A program made the position numbers and the translations under genes. From the NCBI GenBank assembly GCA_043746815.1, contig JAYTQG010000001.1, positions 1-58,670 on the forward strand: a stretch of 58,670 nt of DNA. The letters are read 5' to 3'. This document shows positions 51,212 to 58,670 of this stretch, in pieces. Under the pieces are notes generated by a model. The model saw only the letters and a list, made by a program, of their open reading frames with translations, had not been told where the DNA came from and ran no database searches. Numbering within the stretch: position 1 is the stretch's first letter; each line of letters starts with the position of its first letter. Source of the DNA: JAYTQG01 sp043746815. GTDB lineage: Bacteria; Actinomycetota; Thermoleophilia; Miltoncostaeales; Miltoncostaeaceae.

Positions 51212-51916
51212 CTAGATAAGCATCAGTTCGTGTCCGTTGGCAATCAGCCAACGGACCGCGTCGGCCAGTTCCGTTGGCCGCTCAGTAGGGAGATCGTGGC
51301 CCGCGCCCTCGGCGATTCGAAAATTGCTTCCCCGGATGAGTCCTACAAACTCACGCTGAACCTCTGGCGGCGTTGCCCGGTCGGACGCCCCAGCGATGAT
51401 CATCGTTGGTACTTCAACGTGCGAGAGGGCACCGCGAAGGTCGGGCCGTGTGGCCATCGCTTCGGCGGCAAGTGCAATCCCCTCAGTGCCTCCACGCTCG
51501 CGGAGCTTGCGGGCGATTAACATCCATCGGTCGCGCCCGACCTCTTCCTCCGCGCGTGGGCCAAAGCCGCTCAGCACCAACCCTGAGACCATTCCAGGGT
51601 GGCCGAGGGTCAAGGCCATGGCAGTCGCTGCACCAAGCCCAACCCCGACGAGGATCGTCGGCCCGCCCTCCGCGCTCACCAGGCGGGCTACGTCCGACGC
51701 AATATCGTCGATACTCCACGGGCCGGGCGGTGTTGGAGATCCACCGTGGCCGCGCAGTGAAACGGCGACGATGCGGTGACGCTCGCCGACCAATGGACGC
51801 AGTGCGTCCATGAGGTCCGCGTTCGGGCGCCCAAGGTCGTGCAGCGCGACAACGAGGCTTCCCTCGTCGCCCTCAGCGCGACACTCAAGGTTGATGGCAG
51901 GAGGCAGCGATGGCAT
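51212..51916 (-). CDS. Alpha/beta-hydrolase-fold protein lacking the nucleophile serine
   Basis: 234 residues with the alpha/beta-hydrolase plan: LVVALHDLGRPNADLMDAL (oxyanion region HD-x-G), VAVSLRGHGGSPTPPG, an elbow strand ILVGVGLGAATAMAL, and TMIIAGASDRATPP with the acid (Asp179) and EGAGHDLP with the His (His207). The nucleophile elbow reads G-V-G-L-G, so the normal Ser in G-x-S-x-G is Gly93; the codon is GGG in the sequence shown. Either a non-hydrolytic relative or an enzyme that uses a different mechanism. It is convergent with the HerA-like gene. Confidence 0.8.
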   Translation of the reverse strand: MPSLPPAINLECRAEGDEGSLVVALHDLGRPNADLMDALRPLVGERHRIVAVSLRGHGGSPTPPGPWSIDDIASDVARLVSAEGGPTILVGVGLGAATAMALTLGHPGMVSGLVLSGFGPRAEEEVGRDRWMLIARKLRERGGTEGIALAAEAMATRPDLRGALSHVEVPTMIIAGASDRATPPEVQREFVGLIRGSNFRIAEGAGHDLPTERPTELADAVRWLIANGHELMLI

Positions 51917-52043
51917 GAGCGTTTGCGGGCAGGAGCCCGGTCGCGAACGCTAGTCGCGCAGGAGGCGCCTCGTCAAACGCGTCGGGTGTCGATCGAACGA
52001 GCGATGGTTGTCCCCGGGCGGGTGGAGCCGCTAGCGTTCATGC

Positions 52044-52964
52044 GTGGCCGCTGACGAACACGCAATCGGGACGCTCGCCGATGCTGGCCACCGATCCGCC
52101 GACACCTTTGGTGGCCTTCTCCCGTGCGGGGTTATCGCACGGAGCGAAGAGACCGCCGTCATCGCGCTGTCACTTGAGCACCACACTGACGGCTTCGCAA
52201 TCGCACTTGTCATTCTCTCCGGCACGCCTGGCCAACTTGCATGGATCGCGAGCGATGGACTCAGCGTCGTGGACGACCTCGGTAAGGCGTATCCGGTCCA
52301 ACCGATCAGCCAAGCCACGGGTCTCGGCGCGCTCAGCGCAACGGTGTGGATCGACGCTCCGACACCTCCGCAGGCCCGAGCGATCCGCCTGACGGTATCG
52401 GATATTCAGCGCGTCGCGGGAGCCCGCGGCGGCGCGGGCGGGCTGCGCGGCCTGAGTGGAGGACCCTGGCAACTGGAGCTCCCACTCCTGCCAAACCCAA
52501 CGATCGCGGACGCTCCACCGAGGGGCACGGACGTACGTGGTGCGACTGCGGCCCGGCGCATTCCACCGCGTTCCTGGAACGCGCTCCGTTCGGTGATACC
52601 CATTGGTCAATCGCGTGTCCGCGAGGGCGCAAGCGTGAGCCTCTGGGCGCTCGAGCGCTACGAGGAGCGAGATATTTTGACGCTCAGTATGTTGGTCGAC
52701 CCGCCGCTGATCGCTACCCATGATGAAATTGGTGAGGACGTGCGACTCTGGGATGACCTGGGCACGAGCTACTCCTGTCGCACGGTCAACACTGTCGCCG
52801 GAGCGCGTTGGAGTGAGACCGTCGTCGAGGTGACTCCGCCCGTCGACCAGGCCGCCACCCGCCTGGGTATCTCGCTTGGCGCGCTTCCGATCAGCGACGC
52901 GGATGGCGTTCCCGTTGACGTTCGTCCAATGATCTTCGGGGTGGCGCTGCCCTCGGCACAGTGA
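52044..52964 (+). CDS. Protein with an internally duplicated beta-sandwich domain, unknown function
   Basis: 306 residues from GTG 52044. Two copies of a ~85-residue beta-rich unit are visible, about residues 38-118 and 198-285. Each has an aromatic/hydrophobic strand, then WIASDGLSVVDDLGKAYPV in the first and VRLWDDLGTSYSC in the second (shared D-D-L-G-x-x-Y core), then an Ile/Val strand and LTVSDI or LGISLGAL. A low-complexity linker with GGAGGLRGLSGG separates them. No signal peptide is seen. The D-x-L/x-G-x-x-Y core recalls DUF4352-type beta-sandwiches, but this is weak. Its stop overlaps the polyprenol-phosphate mannose synthase start (GTGA). Confidence 0.65.
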   Translation: MAADEHAIGTLADAGHRSADTFGGLLPCGVIARSEETAVIALSLEHHTDGFAIALVILSGTPGQLAWIASDGLSVVDDLGKAYPVQPISQATGLGALSATVWIDAPTPPQARAIRLTVSDIQRVAGARGGAGGLRGLSGGPWQLELPLLPNPTIADAPPRGTDVRGATAARRIPPRSWNALRSVIPIGQSRVREGASVSLWALERYEERDILTLSMLVDPPLIATHDEIGEDVRLWDDLGTSYSCRTVNTVAGARWSETVVEVTPPVDQAATRLGISLGALPISDADGVPVDVRPMIFGVALPSAQ

Positions 52965-53707
52965 CCCGGTCCACGAGCGCGCGGTCGGTCGCATGGGTCG
53001 TTGTCCCCACGTACAACGAAGCGGAAAACATCGAACGAATGCTCGCCGCCCTTGGGGATGTCTTCCGGGACGCCGCGTTTGACGGGCATGTCCTGATCGT
53101 TGACGACGGTTCCCCAGATGGAACCGGCCAACTGGCAGACGCGGTCGCGGCCCGCGATCCCCGGGTGGAGGTCTTGCACCGCGCCACAAAGGCGGGAATC
53201 GGCCCCGCCTACCGGGACGGATTCCGCCACGCCCTTGCCGCGGGGGCAGATCTCATTATCGAAATGGACTGTGATTTCTCGCACGATCCACGGGACCTCC
53301 CACGCCTCGTCGAGGCAGCAGCGACCGCTGACCTGGTGCTGGGCTCGCGCTACGTTCCAGGCGGCGGCGTACGCCACTGGGGGCCCTTGCGACGGGCGAT
53401 CAGTCGCGGTGGGTGTTGGTATGCGCGCCGTGTGCTCGGAATCTCGCTGCGCGACCTGACCGGCGGCTTCAAGTGCTTCAACCGCCGTGTGCTCGAGACG
53501 ATTCCGCTGGACGAGGTCACCGCCGCGGGCTACGGATTTCAGATCGAGATGACCTGGCGGTCGCTTCTGGCAGGCTTTCGTGTGGCCGAAATTCCCATCG
53601 TCTTCACCGAGCGTGTCGCGGGACAGTCAAAAATGCGCGGTGGCATCGTGGCAGAGGCCGCGGGTCTGGTCCCCCGACTTCGACGACTTGGACGTCCACC
53701 GGTTTAG
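52961..53707 (+). CDS. Polyprenol monophosphomannose synthase (Ppm1/DPM1-like GT2)
   Basis: 248 residues from GTG 52961. It transfers mannose from GDP-mannose to polyprenyl phosphate. GT-A domain of the short DPM1 type without C-terminal membrane helices: WVVVPTYNEAENIERM, VLIVDDGSPDGTG, IIEMDCDFSHDP (DXD-containing DCDFSHDP, diagnostic for Dpm1/Ppm1), LGSRYVPGGGV and LTGGFKCFNRRVLE, then ERVAGQSKM. The product feeds extracytoplasmic mannosyltransferases. It overlaps the upstream duplicated-domain gene and precedes the convergent ligase-like gene by about 30 bp. Confidence 0.9.
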   Translation: MTRSTSARSVAWVVVPTYNEAENIERMLAALGDVFRDAAFDGHVLIVDDGSPDGTGQLADAVAARDPRVEVLHRATKAGIGPAYRDGFRHALAAGADLIIEMDCDFSHDPRDLPRLVEAAATADLVLGSRYVPGGGVRHWGPLRRAISRGGCWYARRVLGISLRDLTGGFKCFNRRVLETIPLDEVTAAGYGFQIEMTWRSLLAGFRVAEIPIVFTERVAGQSKMRGGIVAEAAGLVPRLRRLGRPPV

Positions 53708-53738
53708 CGGGACCGGCATTCGGACCGGGGAATGGGAT

Positions 53739-55640
53739 TCAGCAGTGCACCGGTGGACTGGTTTGGTTGGGATCGCGCGGGTTCAATCGGGCGAGGGTAT
53801 GGCGCGCAAGGCTCGCGACGGGTGCATCGGTTGCGCTCACAAGACAGGCCCAGGCCAATGGGTTTTCCGGCTGACGCGAAATCGCTTCCTGTCCTGCGGA
53901 TCGCCGCCCAGGCGAGTCTCCGAGCCCCCTCGAGGCGGACCCGCGCGTTGTAACGGCGCGGATGTCGAAGGGGTTCAACGCTTCCGCAATTCGCGCGTCG
54001 GCGCGAGCGCTGCTCGGATTGGCGACCAGTGATTTCTCGGCACGCTTCAAGGCGTAACGAGCGGCCACCGGAAGAACCAGGCTGACAAGCGCCGTGCCAG
54101 TAAGCACAATGACCATGGACGTCGCTCCCGGGCTAGGGCGCCGGACCCTCGTCGACCGAGATGCCCGTCCGATCACGAGACCAGCAAGTGCAAACGTTGG
54201 AAGAAACAACAACGGGATGCTCCATGGCACGTCGACCTGGGCGCCGAACATGAACGCCGCGCCGACCGCGACTACCGGGGCGACACTTGGCCATCCCGTG
54301 GTCCGACCAGCGCGGGAAACGGCCCACACAGTGCCGACAAGCATGGTCGCGAGCAGGGCAAGACCAACCACCCCGAGGTCGCTTGCGATCTGGAGAACAA
54401 GCTGGTGGGGTGACCGAACGAGTGAGCTGTCCCGACGCTCAATCAGATGCACGAGGGGGAAGCTTCCGGCCCCGTGACCGACAACCGGGGCACTCGCGAA
54501 CCCTCGAATTGCCTCCGCCCACCACCCGATCCGATTGTTGAACGAAACCGTTTCGAAGTGACCCGATCCATTGTCCACCGGAGCGTCTGAAACCCCACCG
54601 CTGGCAAGTGCAGCAGTGACGGCGAAGGTAACCACTGCCACGACCGCGGAACCCGCTCGGGGCCACCAGCGCTCCGAACGCGATGCCAGGAGGCGCTCGA
54701 CGAAGGGGCGGAGGGTCACGGCCAGAACAGCACCGACAACGAGCGCGAGGCCAAGGAGCGCGCCAGCGGCGCGGCGATCGCCAACCGGAAGGCCGTCCGT
54801 CGTCAATGCGTGATGTGTCAAACCGATGGCAGCCGCGGGAGCGGCGCCAATTGCGGCGGCAAGAAGCGTCGCGAGGAGCGCCGGACGCTCCAACGAGAGG
54901 GCGATCAGGACTCCCGCCGCGATGACCATCGCAATCGCACCGCTACGCGAATACGTGAGGACAACGACGACAACGAGTGCCATGGACAGGGAAGTGCCGA
55001 TCCGAGCGGGCCACTGGCGGGCGTCTGCGGAGGTGAGGCAGAGGGCACCAGGCAGTGCCAAACCACACACGAGCGCAAGCGCGTTGAATGAACTCAACGG
55101 GGCGTGCAATCGCGCCCCGGCTCCAGCAGTGGCCAGCTCGGGAAGGATTTTCGACAGCAGCGCCCAGGCGACAATCGGTACGCAGGCCAGCGAAAGCCAG
55201 ATCGCAGGGCGAGTGAGGTCCGTCACCAGCGGGGCGGCGCCAATGCCGACCACCGTCGCGGCAACGACCATGAGCAGCCGGTTGACGTCAATCCACGCGA
55301 GGTCCGGTGCGCTCGCCCACGAAACCGATGCCGCCGAAACGACCAGCAAACCAAGCGCGCCGCCAAGCGCGAACCGCCCTGGCCTACTGGCGAGTGCTCC
55401 GCTCAACCGACCAGTCAATACGAACGTGGATGCGAGTACCACGAGAATTACACCGGCGATCAGCGCCGCCGTTTGGCCCCTCGTGTCGATGCCGCCCAGG
55501 TCAACGCCGCCTTGGCCGAAGACAAGTGCCGACCAGGCAACGATGAGCAGAGACCAAGGTGCTGATTGAAGCCACCCGCGCCCGCCGGTACGCTTCCCCG
55601 AAGTTTGCGCGTTGTCGCGCTGCGTGTCTATGCCCTTCAC
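53739..55640 (-). CDS. O-antigen ligase / Wzy-like membrane protein with TPR-like tail
   Basis: About 633 residues with ten to twelve membrane segments. The large extracytoplasmic loop before the last helices carries GWWAEAIRGFASAPVVGHGAGSF and SPHQLVLQIASDLGVVGL, the G-x-G-x-G-S-F...H-x-x-x-L-x-x-x-x-x-x-x-G signature of WaaL/Wzy (Wzy_C) proteins. These proteins polymerise or ligate lipid-linked glycans. The C-terminal ~90 residues look like one or two TPR-type helical repeats (EALNPFDIRAVTTRGS, QPENPLAWACLV). Start GTG 55640 overlaps the divergent secreted-protein start by about 10 bp; a longer frame to 55712 is open. Together with the Wzx-like flippase it could form a Wzx/Wzy route. Confidence 0.82.
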   Translation of the reverse strand: MKGIDTQRDNAQTSGKRTGGRGWLQSAPWSLLIVAWSALVFGQGGVDLGGIDTRGQTAALIAGVILVVLASTFVLTGRLSGALASRPGRFALGGALGLLVVSAASVSWASAPDLAWIDVNRLLMVVAATVVGIGAAPLVTDLTRPAIWLSLACVPIVAWALLSKILPELATAGAGARLHAPLSSFNALALVCGLALPGALCLTSADARQWPARIGTSLSMALVVVVVLTYSRSGAIAMVIAAGVLIALSLERPALLATLLAAAIGAAPAAAIGLTHHALTTDGLPVGDRRAAGALLGLALVVGAVLAVTLRPFVERLLASRSERWWPRAGSAVVAVVTFAVTAALASGGVSDAPVDNGSGHFETVSFNNRIGWWAEAIRGFASAPVVGHGAGSFPLVHLIERRDSSLVRSPHQLVLQIASDLGVVGLALLATMLVGTVWAVSRAGRTTGWPSVAPVVAVGAAFMFGAQVDVPWSIPLLFLPTFALAGLVIGRASRSTRVRRPSPGATSMVIVLTGTALVSLVLPVAARYALKRAEKSLVANPSSARADARIAEALNPFDIRAVTTRGSASRGLGDSPGRRSAGQEAISRQPENPLAWACLVSATDAPVASLARHTLARLNPRDPNQTSPPVHC

Positions 55641-56085
55641 TCTCCCGGTGGCCGCCCTGATTCGACATCGTCTTCTCGCACTGCTCACCGTCCTCATGCT
55701 CGGCCTCGCCATCCCGGCGGTCGGAATGGCGACGGGTAAACAGGTTCTCGCCGACCTGAACGATAATGGGCTGCTCGATCGTTGTTACACGCTGCCCGAA
55801 TTTGAGAACGCACTGACGCTGCTGTCGGGCGAAGATGGACAGTACGACGTTAAGGCGGACACGATTCGACAGGGAGAACTCGACCACCTGAAGGCGCCCG
55901 GCCTCGCCTGCCCGAATCCCATCTCGTCTTCGGGGACAGGCGCGACTGGCACCGACAGCAGCGTTCCCGGATACGTCCTTTGGGGCATCGTGGGTGGCGC
56001 GATTGGCCTGGCAGCGGTCATCGGCGGTGTCCTTGCGCGCAAGAGTCGCGGCAGCGAGCCTGACGAAACCGCCGACGAGGTATAG
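55630..56085 (+). CDS. Small secreted or anchored protein with C-terminal membrane helix
   Basis: 151 residues from ATG 55630. The signal peptide is ALIRHRLLALLTVLMLGLAIPAVGMA, with a likely cleavage near residue 35. The ~80-residue middle contains LADLNDNGLLDRCYTLPEFENAL, an EF-hand-like D-x-N-x-N-G-x-L-D loop that could bind calcium or form a compact helical domain, plus one cysteine pair. The end has one membrane helix (LWGIVGGAIGLAAVIGGVLA) and a charged tail, so it is probably a type I membrane protein on the outer face. Function unknown. It sits just before the signal peptidases. Confidence 0.72.
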   Translation: MPFTLPVAALIRHRLLALLTVLMLGLAIPAVGMATGKQVLADLNDNGLLDRCYTLPEFENALTLLSGEDGQYDVKADTIRQGELDHLKAPGLACPNPISSSGTGATGTDSSVPGYVLWGIVGGAIGLAAVIGGVLARKSRGSEPDETADEV

Positions 56086-56120
56086 GCCGACGGCCCTGAG
56101 GGGCGTCTAGGGAGGCCGCA

Positions 56121-56693
56121 ATGCAGGGACTTCGCCAGATCATCAAGGATTTTGTGCTACCGATCGCCGTCGCGATCGCAATGGCCCTGGTCATCCAGGC
56201 GGCGATCGCCAAGCCGTACGAGATTCCGACGCCCTCGATGGTGCCAACGATCCGCAACAACGATCGGGTCATCGCCAATCGCCTGATCTACCTCTTTCGC
56301 GAGCCCCAACGCGGCGACGTGATCGTCTTCGAGCCGACCACCGATGCGCGCACCAGCTGCGGATCACCGAACAACGGCATCCCCTTTGTCAAGCGGGTAA
56401 TTGGAATCCCCGGTGACCGGATTCAGGTGCGCGGCGGGGTCACACTCGTCAATGGACGCCCGTTTGTCGTGACGCAAGCCGCAACGCCCGGCTACGACTT
56501 CCCAACAGATACGACTCAGGCCGGAGCGACCATCACCGTTCCACCTGATCGGTTGTTCGCTCTTGGCGATAACCGGAACAATTCCTGTGACTCCCACATG
56601 TGGGCACCCGACCGGTTCGTCCACCGCGACGCGATCATCGGACAGGCCGAGGTCATCTACTGGCCACCCACGCACTGGACGTTCCTGGGCTAA
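56121..56693 (+). CDS. lepB: Signal peptidase I, copy 1
   Basis: 190 residues, ATG with GGGAGG upstream. S26 family serine-lysine protease that removes signal peptides outside the membrane. One N-terminal membrane helix (VLPIAVAIAMALVIQAAIA), then catalytic Ser in PTPSM (Ser39), NDRVIANRLIY, Lys in PFVKRVIG (Lys91), and late LGDNRNNSCDSHMW. It is followed 9 bp later by a second copy with the same motifs. The two C-termini share a 58-nt identical DNA stretch. In a region rich in secreted proteins, two copies could reflect dosage or partial specialisation. Confidence 0.94.
   Translation: MQGLRQIIKDFVLPIAVAIAMALVIQAAIAKPYEIPTPSMVPTIRNNDRVIANRLIYLFREPQRGDVIVFEPTTDARTSCGSPNNGIPFVKRVIGIPGDRIQVRGGVTLVNGRPFVVTQAATPGYDFPTDTTQAGATITVPPDRLFALGDNRNNSCDSHMWAPDRFVHRDAIIGQAEVIYWPPTHWTFLG
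56599..56656 (+). repeat. 58-bp exact repeat, copy 1 (in lepB copy 1)
   Basis: Bases 56599-56656 are identical to 57163-57220 in the second signal peptidase gene. Identity ends abruptly on both sides while the rest of the two genes has diverged, which is the signature of gene conversion or of a shared strongly constrained end. Confidence 0.85.
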
Positions 56694-56702
56694 ACGGTAT
56701 CG

Positions 56703-57257
56703 ATGCAAGGGCTGCGGCATGTCATCAAGGACTTCGTCCTGCCGATCGCCGTCGCGATTTCTTTGGCGTTGGTCATCCAGGCGGCGATCGCGAAGCCCTA
56801 TGAGATCCCGACACCGTCAATGTTTCCAACGATCCGTGACAACGATCGGGTCATCGCGAACCGTCTGATCTATCGCTTTCGCGAACCCCAACGCGGTGAT
56901 GTGATCGTCTTTCAACCGACGCTGCACGCCCGCACCCGGTGCGAGCCGTCCGGCCAGAACTCCGGTATCCCGTTCGTCAAGCGCGTCATCGGCCTCCCTG
57001 GCGATCGCGTTCGGGTCAACGGCGGTGCGACCCTCGTCAACGGGCGTCCGTTCGTTGTATCGCAAGCCCTGGTACCGACGTACGACCTCGCTGAGGTCAC
57101 GGTTCCCGCCGACCGATTCTTCGTCCTCGGCGACAATCGCAACCACTCGTGTGATTCCCATTTGTGGGCACCCGACCGGTTCGTCCACCGCGACGCGATC
57201 ATCGGACAGGCCGAGGTCATTTACTGGCCACCAACACACTGGACGTTTCTCGGATAG
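56703..57257 (+). CDS. lepB: Signal peptidase I, copy 2
   Basis: 184 residues starting 9 bp after copy 1. It has the same layout: PIAVAISLALVIQAAIA helix, Ser39 in PTPSM, NDRVIANRLIYRF, Lys93 in PFVKRVIG, and LGDNRNHSCDSHLWAPDRF at the end. The two differ mainly in the loop after DVIVF and in a 6-8 residue deletion before the final motif. Both keep all catalytic residues, so both are probably active. The short gap makes co-transcription nearly certain. Confidence 0.93.
   Translation: MQGLRHVIKDFVLPIAVAISLALVIQAAIAKPYEIPTPSMFPTIRDNDRVIANRLIYRFREPQRGDVIVFQPTLHARTRCEPSGQNSGIPFVKRVIGLPGDRVRVNGGATLVNGRPFVVSQALVPTYDLAEVTVPADRFFVLGDNRNHSCDSHLWAPDRFVHRDAIIGQAEVIYWPPTHWTFLG
57163..57220 (+). repeat. 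58-bp exact repeat, copy 2 (in lepB copy 2)
   Basis: Identical to 56599-56656. It encodes the WAPDRF...GQAEVI end of the peptidase. Confidence 0.85.
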
Positions 57258-57287
57258 CGCAGTTTGCGGGCGCCTTGAATTGGCACC

Positions 57288-57315
57288 TTGACAGATCCCA
57301 GGAAGGTGATTGAAT
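57288..57315 (+). promoter_or_regulatory. Probable promoter of nrdR-nrdJ
   Basis: A perfect -35 (TTGACA, 57288-57293) is followed at 16-bp spacing by TTGAAT (57310-57315), a 4-of-6 match to TATAAT. It lies ~65 bp before the nrdR ATG. The predicted transcript would begin inside the inverted repeat listed next. Confidence 0.5.
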
Positions 57316-57319
57316 CCGC

Positions 57320-57358
57320 GGTCGACGCTTCATGTAGCGTCTGATTCCCGCGTCGACC
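57320..57358 (+). promoter_or_regulatory. Nested alternative inverted repeats upstream of nrdR
   Basis: GGTCGACGC (57320-57328) is the exact complement of GCGTCGACC (57350-57358). The inner GACGCT (57324-57329) also pairs exactly with AGCGTC (57336-57341). The two pairings share bases and exclude each other, which suits either an operator (for example for NrdR itself) or a switchable leader RNA. The sequence does not match the usual AT-rich NrdR box. Confidence 0.5.
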
Positions 57359-57378
57359 ACTAGGGATAGGGTTTTCCC

Positions 57379-57993
57379 ATGCTTTGCCCGCATTGCCAGC
57401 ATTCCGATCATCGTGTGGTCGAATCCCGCGTACCGGACGCGAAAGACGCGATCCGTCGTCGTCGGGAGTGCCTTGGCTGTGGGCGTCGATTTACCAGCTA
57501 CGAACGCGTCGAAGAGCAAGCGCTTGTCGTAATCAAGCGCTCCGGCGAACGCCAATCATTCGACCGTTTGAAGCTCATGGACGGCCTCCTTCGTGCCTGT
57601 CACAAGCGCCGTGTGCCGACGGGCCTTTTGGAGGTCGCGGTTCGCGACATCGAGGCGGAACTTCGGAACCGCCTGCGCGGGGAAGTTCGCTCGACCGCGG
57701 TTGGCGAGCAGGTGCTGCGTCGGTTGAAGGAGATCGACCAGGTCGCTTACGTTCGTTTTGCCTCCGTGTATCGACAGTTCGAGGATGTTGAAGAGTTTGA
57801 GCAGGAACTTGCGCGACTCGAGCGCGAACCGACCCCCGTGAAGGGCCAGACCCCGTTGGACGAGGACCTCTTCGCCCAACTTTCAGAACCGCCACCGCCA
57901 CCCACGCGACGCCACTTGCTCCGGGCGCTCGACGGGGGCCGAGGTGTGGCGACGCTAACCCAGGACGCACAGGAGACAATTGATGGCGACTAA
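57379..57993 (+). CDS. nrdR: Transcriptional repressor NrdR of ribonucleotide reductase genes
   Basis: 204 residues. N-terminal zinc ribbon: CPHC at residues 3-6 and CLGC at 31-34, with VVESR and RRRRECLGCGRRFTSYERV. The ATP-cone domain follows (residues ~50-135: VVIKRSGERQSFDRLKLMDGLLRACHKR, TGLLEVAVRDIEAEL, VAYVRFASVYRQF). This is the NrdR family, an ATP/dATP-sensing repressor of ribonucleotide reductase genes. It is ~50 residues longer than E. coli NrdR, with an extra Pro-rich C-terminal tail (SEPPPPPTRR). The stop overlaps the nrdJ ATG by 11 bases. Confidence 0.95.
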   Translation: MLCPHCQHSDHRVVESRVPDAKDAIRRRRECLGCGRRFTSYERVEEQALVVIKRSGERQSFDRLKLMDGLLRACHKRRVPTGLLEVAVRDIEAELRNRLRGEVRSTAVGEQVLRRLKEIDQVAYVRFASVYRQFEDVEEFEQELARLEREPTPVKGQTPLDEDLFAQLSEPPPPPTRRHLLRALDGGRGVATLTQDAQETIDGD

Positions 57994-58670
57994 GACGGTT
58001 CCCGCGCTCGACACCCCGGAGGGTGAGGACGCACGCGTCCGCCTTCAGTTGGAGCGTCACTTCACAACCCCCGAGACGCATCCCTACACCCAGGTGGATT
58101 GGGAACTGCGCACGGCCTCCATCGCATCTGAGGGCGGCGGGATGGTCTTCGAGCAGAAGGACATCGAGTCCCCGAAGGACTGGTCGCAGCTGGCAACCAA
58201 CGTCGTTGCGTCCAAGTACTTCCGCGGCGCCCAGGGCACGCCGGAGCGCGAGCGCAGCGTCCGACAGATCATCGACCGCGTCGCAAAGACGATCCGAGGT
58301 TGGGGTCTCGACGAGGGCTACTTCGCTGACGCGGACGAAGCCACAATTTTTGAAGAGGAGCTCACCCACCTGCTCGTGAACCAGAAGATGGCGTTCAACT
58401 CGCCGGTCTGGTTCAACGTCGGTCTCACCGAGAACCCGCAGTGCTCCGCATGCTTCATCCTTTCGGTCGAGGACGAGATGAACTCGATCCTTGACTGGAT
58501 CACCAAAGAAGGGCGCATTTTTAAGGGCGGCTCTGGCTCGGGCGTCAACCTCTCGCGCATCCGTTCCTCAGTCGAGCGCCTCACTGGCGGCGGTACGGCA
58601 TCGGGACCGGTCAGCTTCATGCGCGGCGCAGACTCGTGCGCGGGTGCCATCAAGAGCGGTGGAACGACGC
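57983..58670 (+). CDS. nrdJ: B12-dependent class II ribonucleotide reductase (NrdJ), partial at window end
   Basis: The frame from ATG 57983 runs open to the window edge (229 codons), overlapping nrdR by 11 bases. It contains VASKYFRG, an acidic N-terminal region with LDEGYFADADEA, then MAFNSPVWFNVG, NPQCSACFILSVED (the NPQCSACF stretch carrying active-site cysteines), KGGSGSGVNLSRIRSSVERLTGGG and FMRGADSCAGAIKSGG. These are diagnostic of adenosylcobalamin-dependent class II reductases, which make dNDPs without oxygen. The coupling to nrdR implies direct repression by NrdR. The C-terminal two-thirds lie outside the window. Confidence 0.95.
   Translation, partial: MATKTVPALDTPEGEDARVRLQLERHFTTPETHPYTQVDWELRTASIASEGGGMVFEQKDIESPKDWSQLATNVVASKYFRGAQGTPERERSVRQIIDRVAKTIRGWGLDEGYFADADEATIFEEELTHLLVNQKMAFNSPVWFNVGLTENPQCSACFILSVEDEMNSILDWITKEGRIFKGGSGSGVNLSRIRSSVERLTGGGTASGPVSFMRGADSCAGAIKSGGTT

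Noticed and set aside
57258..57378. Adenosylcobalamin riboswitch ahead of the B12-dependent reductase
   Set aside because: Only ~120 bp, with no B12-box-like sequence; the AdoCbl riboswitch is longer and nrdR intervenes.
1..58670. CRISPR arrays, tRNA/rRNA genes, insertion sequences, phage genes
   Set aside because: No regularly spaced repeats, no T-arm-like tRNA ends in context, no transposase or integrase frames found by reading both strands.

Overview
The window is a high-GC bacterial chromosome segment (my impression is low-to-mid 60s percent G+C, not calculated) from an actinobacterium. Thermoleophilia/Solirubrobacterales is my best guess. Pointers are frequent GTG/TTG starts, many 4-base stop/start overlaps, a PucR-type regulator next to a type III glutamine synthetase, a B12-dependent ribonucleotide reductase behind NrdR, a polyprenol-phosphate-mannose synthase, and secreted proteins with short Ig-like C-terminal domains. 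I saw no tRNA, rRNA, CRISPR array, insertion sequence or phage gene. The placement is inference, not a phylogenetic result.

Layout. (1) 1-10 kb is housekeeping and nitrogen metabolism: pabB and a pabC-like lyase, a secreted trypsin-like protease, a PucR regulator behind glnN (type III glutamine synthetase), an MscS channel, an MFS transporter with a small partner, and YaaA. (2) 10-17 kb is mostly minus strand: glycosyltransferase, small coiled-coil protein, WbaP-type initiating sugar-phosphate transferase, two paralogous secreted glycosidase-like proteins, and a thioesterase. (3) 17-46.8 kb is a large surface-polysaccharide region: a sigma factor fused to an anti-sigma-like zinc finger, about ten GT-B and two GT2 glycosyltransferases, a Wzx-like flippase, a methyltransferase, large polytopic proteins, a Wzm/Wzt ABC exporter with a carbohydrate-binding C-terminus, two coiled-coil proteins with degenerate methyltransferase-like domains, secreted beta-propeller proteins, Gmd and a PAP2 protein. 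(4) 46.8-58.7 kb: a PerA-like DegT aminotransferase, an ECF sigma/small membrane protein/CmpX-like channel/HerA-like ATPase cassette, an alpha/beta-hydrolase-fold protein lacking its nucleophile, a duplicated-domain protein, a polyprenol-phosphate mannosyltransferase-like enzyme, an O-antigen-ligase-like protein, two tandem signal peptidases I, nrdR and the start of nrdJ.

How the genes may work together. Gmd plus the PerA-like aminotransferase could supply GDP-perosamine. The WbaP-like protein would load the lipid carrier, the glycosyltransferases would extend the glycan, and it would leave either through Wzm/Wzt or through the Wzx-like flippase plus the Wzy/WaaL-like protein. The two coiled-coil/methyltransferase-like proteins near an ABC exporter with a Wzt-type glycan-binding domain suggest a chain-length or capping device like WbdD of Gram-negative O-antigen systems. 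That is the most interesting hypothesis in the window and is inferred from domain layout only.
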